Part shown: positions 7,687 to 15,719 of the stretch, piece by piece
Position numbering within the stretch: the stretch's first letter is position 1
Layout: each line of letters starts with the position of its first letter
Source: CAYRML01 sp964425485
GTDB lineage: Bacteria > Bacillota > Dehalobacteriia > UBA4068
Assembly: GCA_964425485.1 (NCBI GenBank)
Contig: CAYRML010000001.1
Span: 1-45,991 of the forward strand
Length of the DNA stretch: 45,991 nt
Direction of reading: 5' to 3'
Position numbers and translations under genes: made by a program
The notes under the pieces: generated by a model
The model's database searches: none
Told to the model about the DNA's origin: nothing
Seen by the model: only the letters and a program-made list of their open reading frames with translations

Positions 7687-8648
7687 AGGCCAAAGATCTA
7701 AAAAAAGGCCCTGCCATAGGCGAAATTGTTGCTGTTTGTGCCAGCCCGGTTAAAGGTGTACGCAAAAAAGATATAGCTACTGGCATGTTGCTGCAGGACT
7801 GGGGTTTAGAAGGTGATGCCCATGGCGGTAAATGGCATCGGCAGGTCAGCCTTTTGGCAAAGGAAAGTATCGATAAGATGATAGCCAAGGGCCTGGATGT
7901 GGGGGCCGGCGATTTCGCAGAAAATATTACCACCAAGGGATTGGAATTATATACTTTGCCTATTGGTACCAGGATGTGGTTGGGCGATGAATGTCTGACA
8001 CAGATCACTCAGATCGGTAAGGAATGCCATCATCATTGTGCCATTTATAAGCAGGCTGGCGATTGTGTGATGCCCAGAGAGGGCATATTTGTGCGGGTAA
8101 TCAGCGGCGGAGCCATTGCCAATGGCCAGCCGATTTATGGCGCCGATGATGTGATTACTTTTGCTATAATCATAGCCAGCGATAAAGGTGCGGCCGGGCA
8201 GAGGGAAGATAGGGGCGGCCCGGCTATCAGGGAGATGTTGGTGGGCAAGAATGCTTTGGAGATAGATTATCGCATCATCGCTGATAATCGGCAAGAATTA
8301 GCCGAGGCCATGCGCGACTTAGCGGATAATTATACAGTTGATGTTATTTTTATAAGCGGCGGCACCGGCTTTTCTCCGCGGGATAATACCCCGGAAGCGA
8401 CTCTGGATGTCATCGATAAAGAGGTGCCCGGTATTGCCGAGGCTATGCGGGCTAAAAGTATGGAGATCACACCTAAGGCTATGCTTTCGCGAGCTGTGGC
8501 TGGTATTAGGGGTCGAACTTTGATTATAAATCTTCCGGGAAGCCCCAAAGCGGTCAAAGAATGCTTGGAGGTTATCCTTCCGGCTTTACCTCATGGCATA
8601 AGCATTTTGCGTGGCATTGGCGGGGAATGTGCGGAGCCTGTGAAATAA
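7674..8648 (+). CDS. MOSC domain - MogA/MoaB molybdopterin adenylyltransferase fusion
   Basis: This 324-residue protein joins two domains. Residues ~15-155 are a MOSC domain, with the family segments GLEGDAHGGKWHRQVSLL and GAGDFAENITTKGLEL and a His/Cys patch at GKECHHHCAIYKQAGDC. Residues ~160-320 are a MogA/MoaB fold that adenylylates molybdopterin before metal insertion, with IIIASDKGAAGQREDRGG, FISGGTGFSPRDNTPEAT and INLPGSPKAV. MOSC domains are linked to metal-sulfur transfer, so the fusion probably acts late in Moco maturation; that role is inferred. The ATG lies within the end of moaC, which implies coupling. Separate MOSC and mogA genes are the alternative arrangement elsewhere. Confidence 0.88.
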   Translation: MDKIKAKDLKKGPAIGEIVAVCASPVKGVRKKDIATGMLLQDWGLEGDAHGGKWHRQVSLLAKESIDKMIAKGLDVGAGDFAENITTKGLELYTLPIGTRMWLGDECLTQITQIGKECHHHCAIYKQAGDCVMPREGIFVRVISGGAIANGQPIYGADDVITFAIIIASDKGAAGQREDRGGPAIREMLVGKNALEIDYRIIADNRQELAEAMRDLADNYTVDVIFISGGTGFSPRDNTPEATLDVIDKEVPGIAEAMRAKSMEITPKAMLSRAVAGIRGRTLIINLPGSPKAVKECLEVILPALPHGISILRGIGGECAEPVK

Positions 8649-8708
8649 AACGGGATTTTTAGTATAAACAACTTGCCTTCCGCATATTTTATGTCGGAGG
8701 TGAGCCCA

Positions 8709-9425
8709 TTGCGCGATAAATATTTGTCCGGGTGGCGCCTAAAATGGCTGCCTGTGGCAATCATCATAATATTAGCGGCAAGCGTGTTGTTATGGTGGCG
8801 CTTTGCCGGTGTGGAGGTCTATTCTCAACCGGTTATATCCTGGGCTTTGGCCGGCAAGACTATTTTTGTTGATCCTGGCCATGGGGCCTCTGATCCCGGC
8901 GTTGCAACTTCTGACGGCTTATTGGAAAAAGATGTAAATCTGGATATAGCGAAGGCCCTGGCCGAGATTTTGCGGCAAGCGGGAGCCTCGGTTGTGCTTT
9001 CGCGGGAAAATGATACTTTGATTGATGATACAAAAAAAGCCGACCTTGATCGGCGGCTGCAACTGATGACGGATACAGATTCAGTTGTCTGTATAAGTAT
9101 ACATGCTAATTCCTTTCCCAGAGAGCCGAGTATCTATGGGGCACAGGTTTTCTTTAACAAAGATGATGAACGGGGACAAATATTAGCCACCGATATTCAG
9201 GAAGAAGTCTCCGAGGTAAGTAACAGCAACAGAAAAGCCCTGGCCCATTCTACAGCCTATATATTACAGCATAATGCTATTCCCTTGGCTTTGGTGGAAG
9301 TCGGTTTCTTTTCTAATGAAGCGGAAAAAGCCCTTTTACAAGATGAAGAATATCAATGGCAATTGGCTTGGGCTATTTATAGTGGTATTGTGGATTATTT
9401 TGTTACTGTAGATAGTGAAGGATAA
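8709..9425 (+). CDS. cwlD: N-acetylmuramoyl-L-alanine amidase, CwlD type
   Basis: This ~238-residue Amidase_3 zinc hydrolase cleaves the amide between N-acetylmuramic acid and L-alanine in peptidoglycan. One N-terminal membrane anchor is visible (WLPVAIIIILAASVLLWW). Zinc and catalytic motifs follow: VDPGHGASDPG, a glutamate in LLEKDVNLDIAKAL, SIHANSF and the C-terminal ALVEVGFFSN. In spore formers CwlD helps make cortex muramic-delta-lactam, and its place after rplM-rpsI is typical for cwlD; sporulation itself cannot be inferred from this one gene. TTG 8709 is chosen because CGGAGGTGA ends six bases before it; ATG 8691 and TTG 8673 would precede or overlap the ribosome binding site. Confidence 0.88.
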   Translation: MRDKYLSGWRLKWLPVAIIIILAASVLLWWRFAGVEVYSQPVISWALAGKTIFVDPGHGASDPGVATSDGLLEKDVNLDIAKALAEILRQAGASVVLSRENDTLIDDTKKADLDRRLQLMTDTDSVVCISIHANSFPREPSIYGAQVFFNKDDERGQILATDIQEEVSEVSNSNRKALAHSTAYILQHNAIPLALVEVGFFSNEAEKALLQDEEYQWQLAWAIYSGIVDYFVTVDSEG

Positions 9426-9444
9426 TTTGTAAGGGGATATTAGG

Positions 9445-9939
9445 ATGAATAAAGAAAGAATTTATACTTATTGGGGACCTGTTGATTGTACTTGGGATCA
9501 ACGAGGCATTCTTTCTTTAAGCACGCCTGACCACCACTTGCCGGCACCCAGGCAGGAATTATCCGAATTTGGATATAAGCTGGAGAAAGAACTGGCAGCC
9601 TATCTTTCCGGCTCTATAACCCATCTGACGCTGCCTTTTGTGATCCCTGACAAGCCGGAATTTTTTAGCAAAGTTTGGCATGCTGTGACCGCTATTCCGT
9701 ATGGTGAAGTCTGGACCTATAGTTGTATAGCTAAAACAATCGGCAGACCGCATGCGCAAAGAGCGGTTGGCCTAGCTTTAGCCCATAATCCCATTGCTAT
9801 CTACATACCTTGCCATCGCGTGGTCAGCAAGAAAGGGGATTTAGGCCATTATCACGATGAGGTAAGCCAGGAAATGCTGGAATTAAAAAGAAAACTTTTG
9901 ATAATGGAAGGCGGCATCAGAAGCTCCTTTAAAGATTAG
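9445..9939 (+). CDS. ogt: Methylated-DNA--protein-cysteine methyltransferase
   Basis: This 164-residue protein repairs O6-alkylguanine by moving the alkyl group to its own cysteine in a single-use reaction. The acceptor is C123 in the motif IPCHRVV, preceded by the DNA-binding segment YGEVWTYSCIAKTIGRPHAQRAVGLALAHNP. The N-terminal half (~1-65) is the usual poorly conserved domain. It starts 19 bases after cwlD. The stop codon overlaps by three bases the end of a small antisense ORF (9936-10070). Ogt versus an alkyltransferase-like protein is settled by the intact cysteine. Confidence 0.93.
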   Translation: MNKERIYTYWGPVDCTWDQRGILSLSTPDHHLPAPRQELSEFGYKLEKELAAYLSGSITHLTLPFVIPDKPEFFSKVWHAVTAIPYGEVWTYSCIAKTIGRPHAQRAVGLALAHNPIAIYIPCHRVVSKKGDLGHYHDEVSQEMLELKRKLLIMEGGIRSSFKD

Positions 9940-10070
9940 AGCTGATTATACCAATTTTTATAATAAGGACAATCCCTGCAAATTTTCGGCCCTTCTATAA
10001 GGGCTTTTTCATTGACGCAGCAGCCGCCGGCAAAAGTATAAGGGCAATCACAAACCATTTGATATTCCAT
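9936..10070 (-). CDS. Small cysteine-rich protein, 44 aa, unknown function
   Basis: On the minus strand, ATG (10068-10070) is preceded by AAGGAG at good distance and opens a 44-codon frame ending in TAA. The product has seven cysteines: CDC near the start, GGCC in the middle and ICRDC near the end, and it finishes PYYKNWYNQL. The repeated C-x-C/C-x2-C pattern suggests bound zinc or an iron-sulfur centre, but I recognise no family. It is convergent with ogt and divergent from argC. The ribosome binding site and cysteine pattern support it being real; its short length keeps confidence moderate. Confidence 0.62.
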   Translation of the reverse strand: MEYQMVCDCPYTFAGGCCVNEKALIEGPKICRDCPYYKNWYNQL

Positions 10071-10160
10071 GACGATCTCCTTATTTCAATCAATATAAAA
10101 ATATTTTGCCAGAAAAAATTTTCTCTATACTGGAAATAAATATTTATTTTTGCGAAAACT

Positions 10161-10178
10161 ATTGAATTATTATTCAAT
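10161..10178 (+). promoter_or_regulatory. ARG box (ArgR/AhrC operator)
   Basis: The 18 bases ATTGAATTATTATTCAAT match the ARG-box consensus WNTGAATWWWWATTCANW at every position. The site covers the -35 and half of the spacer of the argC promoter, so arginine-bound ArgR would block polymerase. Only this one strong box is visible; a weak AT-rich relative lies around 10135-10152. Confidence 0.85.
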
Positions 10179-10190
10179 ATATTGTATAAT
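10162..10190 (+). promoter_or_regulatory. Promoter of the arginine operon
   Basis: TTGAAT (10162-10167) and TATAAT (10185-10190) are 17 bases apart. The -35 is embedded in the ARG box, giving a simple arginine-repressed design for argCJBDFG. The leader to the argC start is about 26 bases. Confidence 0.85.
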
Positions 10191-10222
10191 ATTTCTATTA
10201 TTCTTTATATGAGGTGCAAATC

Positions 10223-11278
10223 ATGAGCAAAGACAAAATTAAAGTATCAATTGTTGGGGTGACGGGTTATGCCGGCGGCGAACTGCTGCGTCTTTTGTTG
10301 GCGCATCAGGCTGTCAAGATCAGGCATATCACCGCCGCTAAAAGTTTTATAGGCCAAGAGGTGACAGCTTCCTATCCCTATTTACAGGGGCTGTGTTCTT
10401 TGAAGATTGAGAAGACAGATATTGACATTGTGGTGGAGGACAGTGATTTAATTTTTCTGGCCATGCCGGCCGGCCAAGGTATTGAGCCGGCAGCCAAGGC
10501 TGTGGCTAAGGGCAAAAAGATTATCGATATCAGCACGGATTTTCGTTTTGCAGATACGGCTGTCTATGAACAATGGTATGGAGTGCAGCATGATCATCCG
10601 GAGCTTGCCGCTTCCGCCGTTTATGGTCTGCCCGAACTATATCGTCATCAGGTAGCTAAGGCTGAGATAGTCGCAAATCCCGGCTGTTTTCCGACGGCTT
10701 CTCTTTTAGCGCTTTATCCGCTTTTTAAAGCGGGCTTGGCTAAAGATAATTCTGTTATCATTGATGCCAAATCCGGTGTTTCCGGGGCTGGACGTACTCC
10801 CACGGCCAATAATATTTATGCACAGGTCAATGAAAATATAAAACCGTATAATGTGGCTATCCACCGCCATACGCCGGAAATTGAGCAAATATTGACCCGT
10901 ATATCCGGACAGGAGCAACTGATAAACTTTACGCCTCATCTCACGCCTATGACCAGGAGTATTCTTTCCACGGTCTATGCCGATCTGAAAGTGCCCTCTT
11001 CGGCGGCAAAGCTGATAGATCTTTATCGTCAGACTTATGCCGATGAATATTTTGTCAAAGTTCATGACGAGGGGGTTTGGCCGCAAAGTAAATGGACCTG
11101 GGGCAGCAATTTCTGTCATATCGGCGTCACTTATGATCCGCGTACGCAAAGGGCGGTGGCCTGTGCGGCTATTGATAATTTGGTCAAAGGCGCGGCCGGA
11201 CAGGCTGTGCAAAATATGAATATATTATTTGGTCTGCCGGAAAATCAAGGGCTGGAACTTGTGCCCGTTTTCCCCTGA
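10223..11278 (+). CDS. argC: N-acetyl-gamma-glutamyl-phosphate reductase
   Basis: ArgC (351 aa) reduces N-acetylglutamyl phosphate to the semialdehyde with NADPH, the third step of arginine synthesis. The N-terminal nucleotide motif is VGVTGYAGGELLRLL; the catalytic cysteine lies in VANPGCFPTAS; and the conserved histidine segment is NVAIHRHTPEIEQ. ATG 10223 is preferred over an in-frame GTG at 10214 because GAGGTG (10211-10216) is then a properly spaced ribosome binding site. It heads the arg operon directly behind the ARG-box promoter. Confidence 0.96.
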   Translation: MSKDKIKVSIVGVTGYAGGELLRLLLAHQAVKIRHITAAKSFIGQEVTASYPYLQGLCSLKIEKTDIDIVVEDSDLIFLAMPAGQGIEPAAKAVAKGKKIIDISTDFRFADTAVYEQWYGVQHDHPELAASAVYGLPELYRHQVAKAEIVANPGCFPTASLLALYPLFKAGLAKDNSVIIDAKSGVSGAGRTPTANNIYAQVNENIKPYNVAIHRHTPEIEQILTRISGQEQLINFTPHLTPMTRSILSTVYADLKVPSSAAKLIDLYRQTYADEYFVKVHDEGVWPQSKWTWGSNFCHIGVTYDPRTQRAVACAAIDNLVKGAAGQAVQNMNILFGLPENQGLELVPVFP

Positions 11279-11297
11279 TCGCAGAGAGGTGCTTTGA

Positions 11298-12545
11298 TTG
11301 AATAAAACAAATATTGAAGAAATAAGTGGTGGGATCACGGCTGTGCAGGGATTTAAGGCTTCAGGTATTCATATCGGTGTCAAAAGCCATGACCCTAATA
11401 AAAAAGATGTGGGCATCATCACTACGGAGGTAGCCGATGGCTATAGCTGCAAAGCCGCCGGTTGCTATACGCAGAACAAATATGCTGCTGCTCCTGTTGT
11501 TTGGTGCAAGAAAATCACAGAAAAAGGTCAGGCCCAGGCCATCATCGTAAATAGCGGTAATGCCAATGCCTGTACCGGCCACAAGGGCCTGGAGGATGCC
11601 AAAAAAATGGCCGAGCTCACGGCTGATGCTCTGCAGCTAAAGACGGAGCAAGTGTTGGTCTGCTCCACCGGAGTAATTGGTGTGACTTTGCCCATGGATA
11701 AAATGGCGGCAGGTATCAAGCTGGCGGCCGAAAAGCTCAGTCCTACCGGCGGCCATGCGGCCGCGGAGGCTATCATGACCACCGATACTTTTGCTAAGGA
11801 AATCGCCATCAAAGTGCAGATGGGTGATTATAGCATACAGATCGGCGGTATGGCTAAAGGTTCCGGCATGATACATCCTAATATGGCTACTATGCTGGGA
11901 TTTATCTCGACAGATATCAATATTTCATCCGAAGCTTTACAAGAAGCCCTTTCTTTGGCTGTGACCAAATCTTTTAATATGGTGACGGTTGACGGGGATA
12001 CCAGCACTAATGATACAGTTCTAGTTCTGGCGAATGGGCTTGCCGGCAATCCGCAATTGCAAACTGATAGTGGTTTATTCCCGGGTTTTTGCCAGGCTTT
12101 ACAGTATGTATGTCTTTATTTGGCCAAAATGCTGGCTAAAGATGGGGAAGGCGCCACCAAGTTGTTGCAGGTCACGGTCAAAAATGCCTGTTCATGGCAG
12201 GAGGCAGCCAAAGCAGCCAAAGCTGTGGTATCTTCTAGTTTGGTCAAAGCAGCCTTCTTCGGCGAAGATGCCAACTGGGGACGTATTATCTGCGCCTTAG
12301 GTTATTCCGGTGCCCAATTCGACCCGGATTTGGTAGATATCGTGCTTAAAAGTGCGGCTGGGCAAGAACCGGTGATGGCCAAGGGTTGTGGATTAGATTT
12401 TAGTGAAGAAAAGGCAGCCGCCGTTTTGGCGGAAGATGAGATAGAGATCTTGATCGATCTGCATGACGGCACGGCAGAGGCCACGGCTTGGGGTTGCGAT
12501 CTTAGTTATAAATATGTGGAAATAAATGGGTGCTATCGCACCTGA
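11298..12545 (+). CDS. argJ: Bifunctional ornithine acetyltransferase / N-acetylglutamate synthase
   Basis: ArgJ (415 aa) transfers the acetyl group from N-acetylornithine to glutamate, which recycles acetate in the pathway; many versions also make N-acetylglutamate from acetyl-CoA. The self-cleavage site is visible in KGSGMIHPNMATMLGF, where the threonine of MATML becomes the N-terminal nucleophile of the beta chain. The N-terminal ISGGITAVQGFKASGIHIGV is typical. The start is TTG 11298 behind AGAGAGGTG. No argA or argE is seen nearby, consistent with the cyclic ArgJ route. Confidence 0.95.
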   Translation: MNKTNIEEISGGITAVQGFKASGIHIGVKSHDPNKKDVGIITTEVADGYSCKAAGCYTQNKYAAAPVVWCKKITEKGQAQAIIVNSGNANACTGHKGLEDAKKMAELTADALQLKTEQVLVCSTGVIGVTLPMDKMAAGIKLAAEKLSPTGGHAAAEAIMTTDTFAKEIAIKVQMGDYSIQIGGMAKGSGMIHPNMATMLGFISTDINISSEALQEALSLAVTKSFNMVTVDGDTSTNDTVLVLANGLAGNPQLQTDSGLFPGFCQALQYVCLYLAKMLAKDGEGATKLLQVTVKNACSWQEAAKAAKAVVSSSLVKAAFFGEDANWGRIICALGYSGAQFDPDLVDIVLKSAAGQEPVMAKGCGLDFSEEKAAAVLAEDEIEILIDLHDGTAEATAWGCDLSYKYVEINGCYRT

Positions 12546-12564
12546 TATTATTATGGAGGAAATA

Positions 12565-13421
12565 ATGACTTATTTAAAAGCAATGGAAAAGGCAGCCGTA
12601 CTCTCTGATGCCCTGCCTTATATTCAGTCATTTCATGGCAAAATCGTAGTTATAAAATATGGCGGCAATGCCATGATCAATGAGGAAATCAATCGTTCGA
12701 TCATCAATGATGTAATGTTGATGCATCTTGTGGGCATAAAACCGATCATTGTGCATGGCGGTGGACCGGAAATCAGTGCTATGTTAAAGAAACTTGAGAT
12801 ACCGACACGTTTTGTCAATGGCCAACGTTATACAGATGAAAACGCTATGGATGTCGTGCAAATGGTATTGATCGGCCGCATCAACACCAATTTAGTCAGC
12901 CGTATCAATAAAAATGGAGGTAATGCCTTGGGTATCAATGGGGTGGACGGCAATCTTTTACGCTGCTCCCAGCAGAATCCCGATTTGGGCTTTGTGGGTA
13001 AAGTGGAAAGCGTCAATGCCGATTTTATGCAATCAGTTTTGGATAATAAATTGCTGCCTGTTGTTTCGCCTATCGGCATGGATGCGGAGGGCCAAATATA
13101 TAATATCAATGCCGATTATGCGGCCGGCAAAATTGCTGAAGCTATGCAGGCGGAAAAAATGCTACTTTTGACAGACGTGGAGGGTATTTATGCTAATCCG
13201 GCAGAAAAAAAAGGTATCATTTCCGAACTGCATTGTGACGAAGTTCTGCGCTTATTGAAAAAGGCATCATCGCCGGCGGCATGATACCTAAAGTGCAATG
13301 CTGCGTCAGTGCCTTAAACAATGGCGTTAAAAGCACCCATATATTGGATGGCCGCAAGCCGCATAGTATACTCCTAGAGATTTTTACCAAAGAGGGTATT
13401 GGGACTATGGTTACTAAATAG
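12565..13421 (+). pseudogene. argB: Acetylglutamate kinase, frameshifted by one missing base
   Basis: ArgB phosphorylates N-acetylglutamate, the second arginine step. From ATG 12565 (behind GGAGG) the frame encodes a normal ArgB up to about codon 230: VVIKYGGNAM, IIVHGGGPEISAML, NINADYAAGKIAEAM, LLLTDVEGIYANPAEKK. It then runs into TGA at 13284. The rest of the protein is intact in the -1 frame: EKGIIAGGMIPKVQCC, then HILDGRKPHSILLEIFTKE to TAG at 13421. One extra base around 13252-13257 would restore L-I-E-K-G-I-I-A-G-G and a protein of ~285 aa. The neighbours are intact, so this is either an assembly error, a recent mutation or, less likely, programmed frameshifting at the AAAAAG run. Confidence 0.9.
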
Positions 13422-13444
13422 TATGTATTTAAGGGGGAATAACA

Positions 13445-14638
13445 GTGTCTAATCAGGAGCTGAAACAAAGAGGAGAAAAATATCTCATGAATACTTATGG
13501 CCGCTTGCCCATAACTATGGTCAAAGGCAAAGGCTGTAAAATATATGATGCCGATGGCAAAGAATACTTGGATTTTGTTGCTGGTATAGCCGTAAATGCG
13601 CTGGGGCATTGTCATCCGGCGATTGTGGAAGCTATCCAAAAGCAGGCGGCAAGGCTGCTGCATTGCTCTAATCTCTATTGGATTGAGAATCAGATAGAAC
13701 TGGCCCAGCTCCTGGTGGAAAATTCCTGCTTTGACAAAGCCTTTTTCTGTAACAGCGGCGCAGAGGCCAACGAAGGGGCAATCAAATTAGCCAGAAAATA
13801 TGCCGAAAGCAAAGGCCGCAACGACAGTTATGAGATCATAACTATGGAAAACTCATTTCATGGCCGCACTCTGGCCACTTTGACAGCAACAGGTCAGGAA
13901 AAAGTTCGCAAGGGGTTTGGTGTTTTGCCGCAAGGCTTCAAATACGTGCCACTTAATGATATTGAAGCCATGAGAGCGGCAGTCAGCTCCAAAACCTGCG
14001 CCATCATGCTGGAACCAGTCCAAGGGGAAGGCGGAGTTATCCCTGCCGAGGCGCAATACCTGCGTGATTTACGTCAATTATGTGATAAGCTAGGTATATT
14101 GCTTATTTTTGACGAAGTACAGGTGGGCCTGGGCCGTACCGGCAAGCTCTTTGCTTATCAGCACAGCGGCGTGGAGCCGGATGCGCTGACTCTGGCTAAA
14201 GCCTTAGGCGGCGGTGTGCCTATTGGTGCCCTTTTAGCCAAAGAGGAGGCTTCCGTTTTTGTGCCAGGGGAGCATGCCACCACTTTTGGTGGTAATCCGC
14301 TGGTCACGGCAGCAGGTATCGCCTTTATCAATACCATGCTGTCCCAGGATATTTGTGCGCAGGCTGTCAAGACCAGCAATTATATGAGGGAAAAACTGCT
14401 GGCCTTAAAACCACAATTCCCCTGCATCAAAGAGGTGCGCGGTTTAGGCTGGCTTTTAGGACTGGCTTTAGATAAGCCTGGAGCCAAAGCTGTGGCAGGC
14501 TGTTTGGAAAAAGGCCTTTTGATCAATTGTACGGCCGATACCGTGCTGCGTTTTGTTCCTCCGTTAGTTGTTTCTTACGATGAAGTAGACAAAGCGATAG
14601 CCATTTTGCAAGAAGTTTTTACGGAAAAGGACTATTAA
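13445..14638 (+). CDS. argD: Acetylornithine aminotransferase
   Basis: ArgD (397 aa) is a PLP enzyme that converts N-acetylglutamate semialdehyde to N-acetylornithine with glutamate as amino donor; relatives also act in lysine synthesis. The PLP lysine is K252 in TLAKALGGGVPIGAL, with the PLP-ring aspartate D223 in IFDEVQVGLGRTG. The phosphate-binding segment FCNSGAEANEGAIKLARKY is present. The start is GTG 13445 behind AAGGGGG. It lies 23 bases after the argB tail. General class III transaminases are the alternative, but the operon decides the function. Confidence 0.95.
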   Translation: MSNQELKQRGEKYLMNTYGRLPITMVKGKGCKIYDADGKEYLDFVAGIAVNALGHCHPAIVEAIQKQAARLLHCSNLYWIENQIELAQLLVENSCFDKAFFCNSGAEANEGAIKLARKYAESKGRNDSYEIITMENSFHGRTLATLTATGQEKVRKGFGVLPQGFKYVPLNDIEAMRAAVSSKTCAIMLEPVQGEGGVIPAEAQYLRDLRQLCDKLGILLIFDEVQVGLGRTGKLFAYQHSGVEPDALTLAKALGGGVPIGALLAKEEASVFVPGEHATTFGGNPLVTAAGIAFINTMLSQDICAQAVKTSNYMREKLLALKPQFPCIKEVRGLGWLLGLALDKPGAKAVAGCLEKGLLINCTADTVLRFVPPLVVSYDEVDKAIAILQEVFTEKDY

Positions 14639-14655
14639 AATTAGAAATTATATGT

Positions 14656-14690
14656 TATTATTATTTTTTAAGATATAAAAAATAATAATA
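14656..14690 (+). repeat. AT-only inverted repeat between argD and argF
   Basis: A perfect 14-bp stem made only of A and T (14656-14669 with 14677-14690) encloses a 7-base loop. There is no GC core and no clean T-tract after it, so it is not a normal terminator. It may be a processing or stability element within the arg transcript. Confidence 0.55.
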
Positions 14691-14714
14691 CACCGCTATG
14701 AGGAGGATTTGGCA

Positions 14715-15659
14715 ATGGATTTGAAAAAATGTTATCGCGGCAAGGATTTTTTATCCCTGCATGATTACAATACGGCCGATCTGGCCTATATGCTGGATGT
14801 GGCGGATTTTCTAAAAAAAGAAAAAAAAGATGGCAAAAGCATTGATTTTTTATCCGGCAAAACTTTAGGTATGATATTCCAGAAGAATTCTACCCGTACC
14901 AGAGTATCATTTGAAACTGGCATGTATTATTTGGGAGGTCAGGCGCTTTTCCTTTCCTCCAATGATTTGCAGATTGGGCGCGGGGAGCCGCTTAAAGATA
15001 CGGCGCGCACTCTTTCCCGCTATCTTGATGGTATTATGATACGCACTTTTGGTCATCAAGGTCTTTTAGATTTGGCTCAATATGCCTCTATCCCGGTTAT
15101 TAATGGGCTGACGGATCTTTTACATCCATGCCAAGTTATGGCCGATATGCAGACGATTCGTGAGCATAAGGGCGTACTCAAGGGGCTGAAGCTGGTCTAT
15201 TTTGGTGATGGTAATAATATGGCCAATTCTTTGATGTATGGCGGCGCCAAATTCGGTATTGATACGGTAATAGCTTGTCCTAAAGGTTTCGAACCGGATC
15301 AGGTGGTTTTTGCCAATGCCTTGGCTGATGCCAAAGAAAGCGGCGCCAAGATCGAAGTTATTTATGATCCGCTAGCGGCTGCCAAAGATGCCGATGTTTT
15401 ATATACCGATGTATGGGCTAGTATGGGTCAGGAAGATGAGGCTGATGAAAAGATAAAATCCTTCGCCGGCTTCCAACTCAATGCGGATTTGGTTGCTAAA
15501 GCCAAAAAAGACGCCATCATACTGCACTGTCTGCCCGCTAAAAGGGGCTTAGAGATCACGGATGAGGTCATAGAATCCCCGCAATCGGTAGTTTTTGATG
15601 AAGCGGAGAATCGTCTGTGGGCACAAATGGCTATTATGGCTCTTTTGCTGACCGATTAA
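14715..15659 (+). CDS. argF: Ornithine carbamoyltransferase
   Basis: ArgF (314 aa) makes citrulline from ornithine and carbamoyl phosphate. The carbamoyl phosphate motif STRTR is at residues 59-63, HPCQ at 137-140, and the ornithine-side HCLPAKRG motif near residue 275. ATG 14715 is chosen since AGGAGGA (14701-14707) is eight bases upstream; TTG 14709 is too close. It is preceded by the AT hairpin and followed by argG. The alternative, catabolic ArcB, is unlikely inside a biosynthetic operon. Confidence 0.95.
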   Translation: MDLKKCYRGKDFLSLHDYNTADLAYMLDVADFLKKEKKDGKSIDFLSGKTLGMIFQKNSTRTRVSFETGMYYLGGQALFLSSNDLQIGRGEPLKDTARTLSRYLDGIMIRTFGHQGLLDLAQYASIPVINGLTDLLHPCQVMADMQTIREHKGVLKGLKLVYFGDGNNMANSLMYGGAKFGIDTVIACPKGFEPDQVVFANALADAKESGAKIEVIYDPLAAAKDADVLYTDVWASMGQEDEADEKIKSFAGFQLNADLVAKAKKDAIILHCLPAKRGLEITDEVIESPQSVVFDEAENRLWAQMAIMALLLTD

Positions 15660-15686
15660 GATGCGGTTATAAATAATTAATACGGC

Positions 15687-15716
15687 AATAAAGGAGATAT
15701 TAATAAAGGAGATATT
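15687..15716 (+). repeat. Tandem duplicated ribosome binding site before argG
   Basis: The 15-base unit AATAAAGGAGATATT occurs twice head to tail (15687-15701 and 15702-15716), giving two AAAGGAG sequences before the argG ATG at 15720. Only the second is at normal spacing. Confidence 0.9.
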
Positions 15717-15719
15717 ATC

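Noticed and set aside
10135..10152. Second ARG box
   Set aside because: It differs from the consensus at three core positions and is explained by local AT-richness.
12526..12564. Longer argB start upstream of ATG 12565
   Set aside because: It overlaps the end of argJ and the GGAGG site favours ATG 12565.
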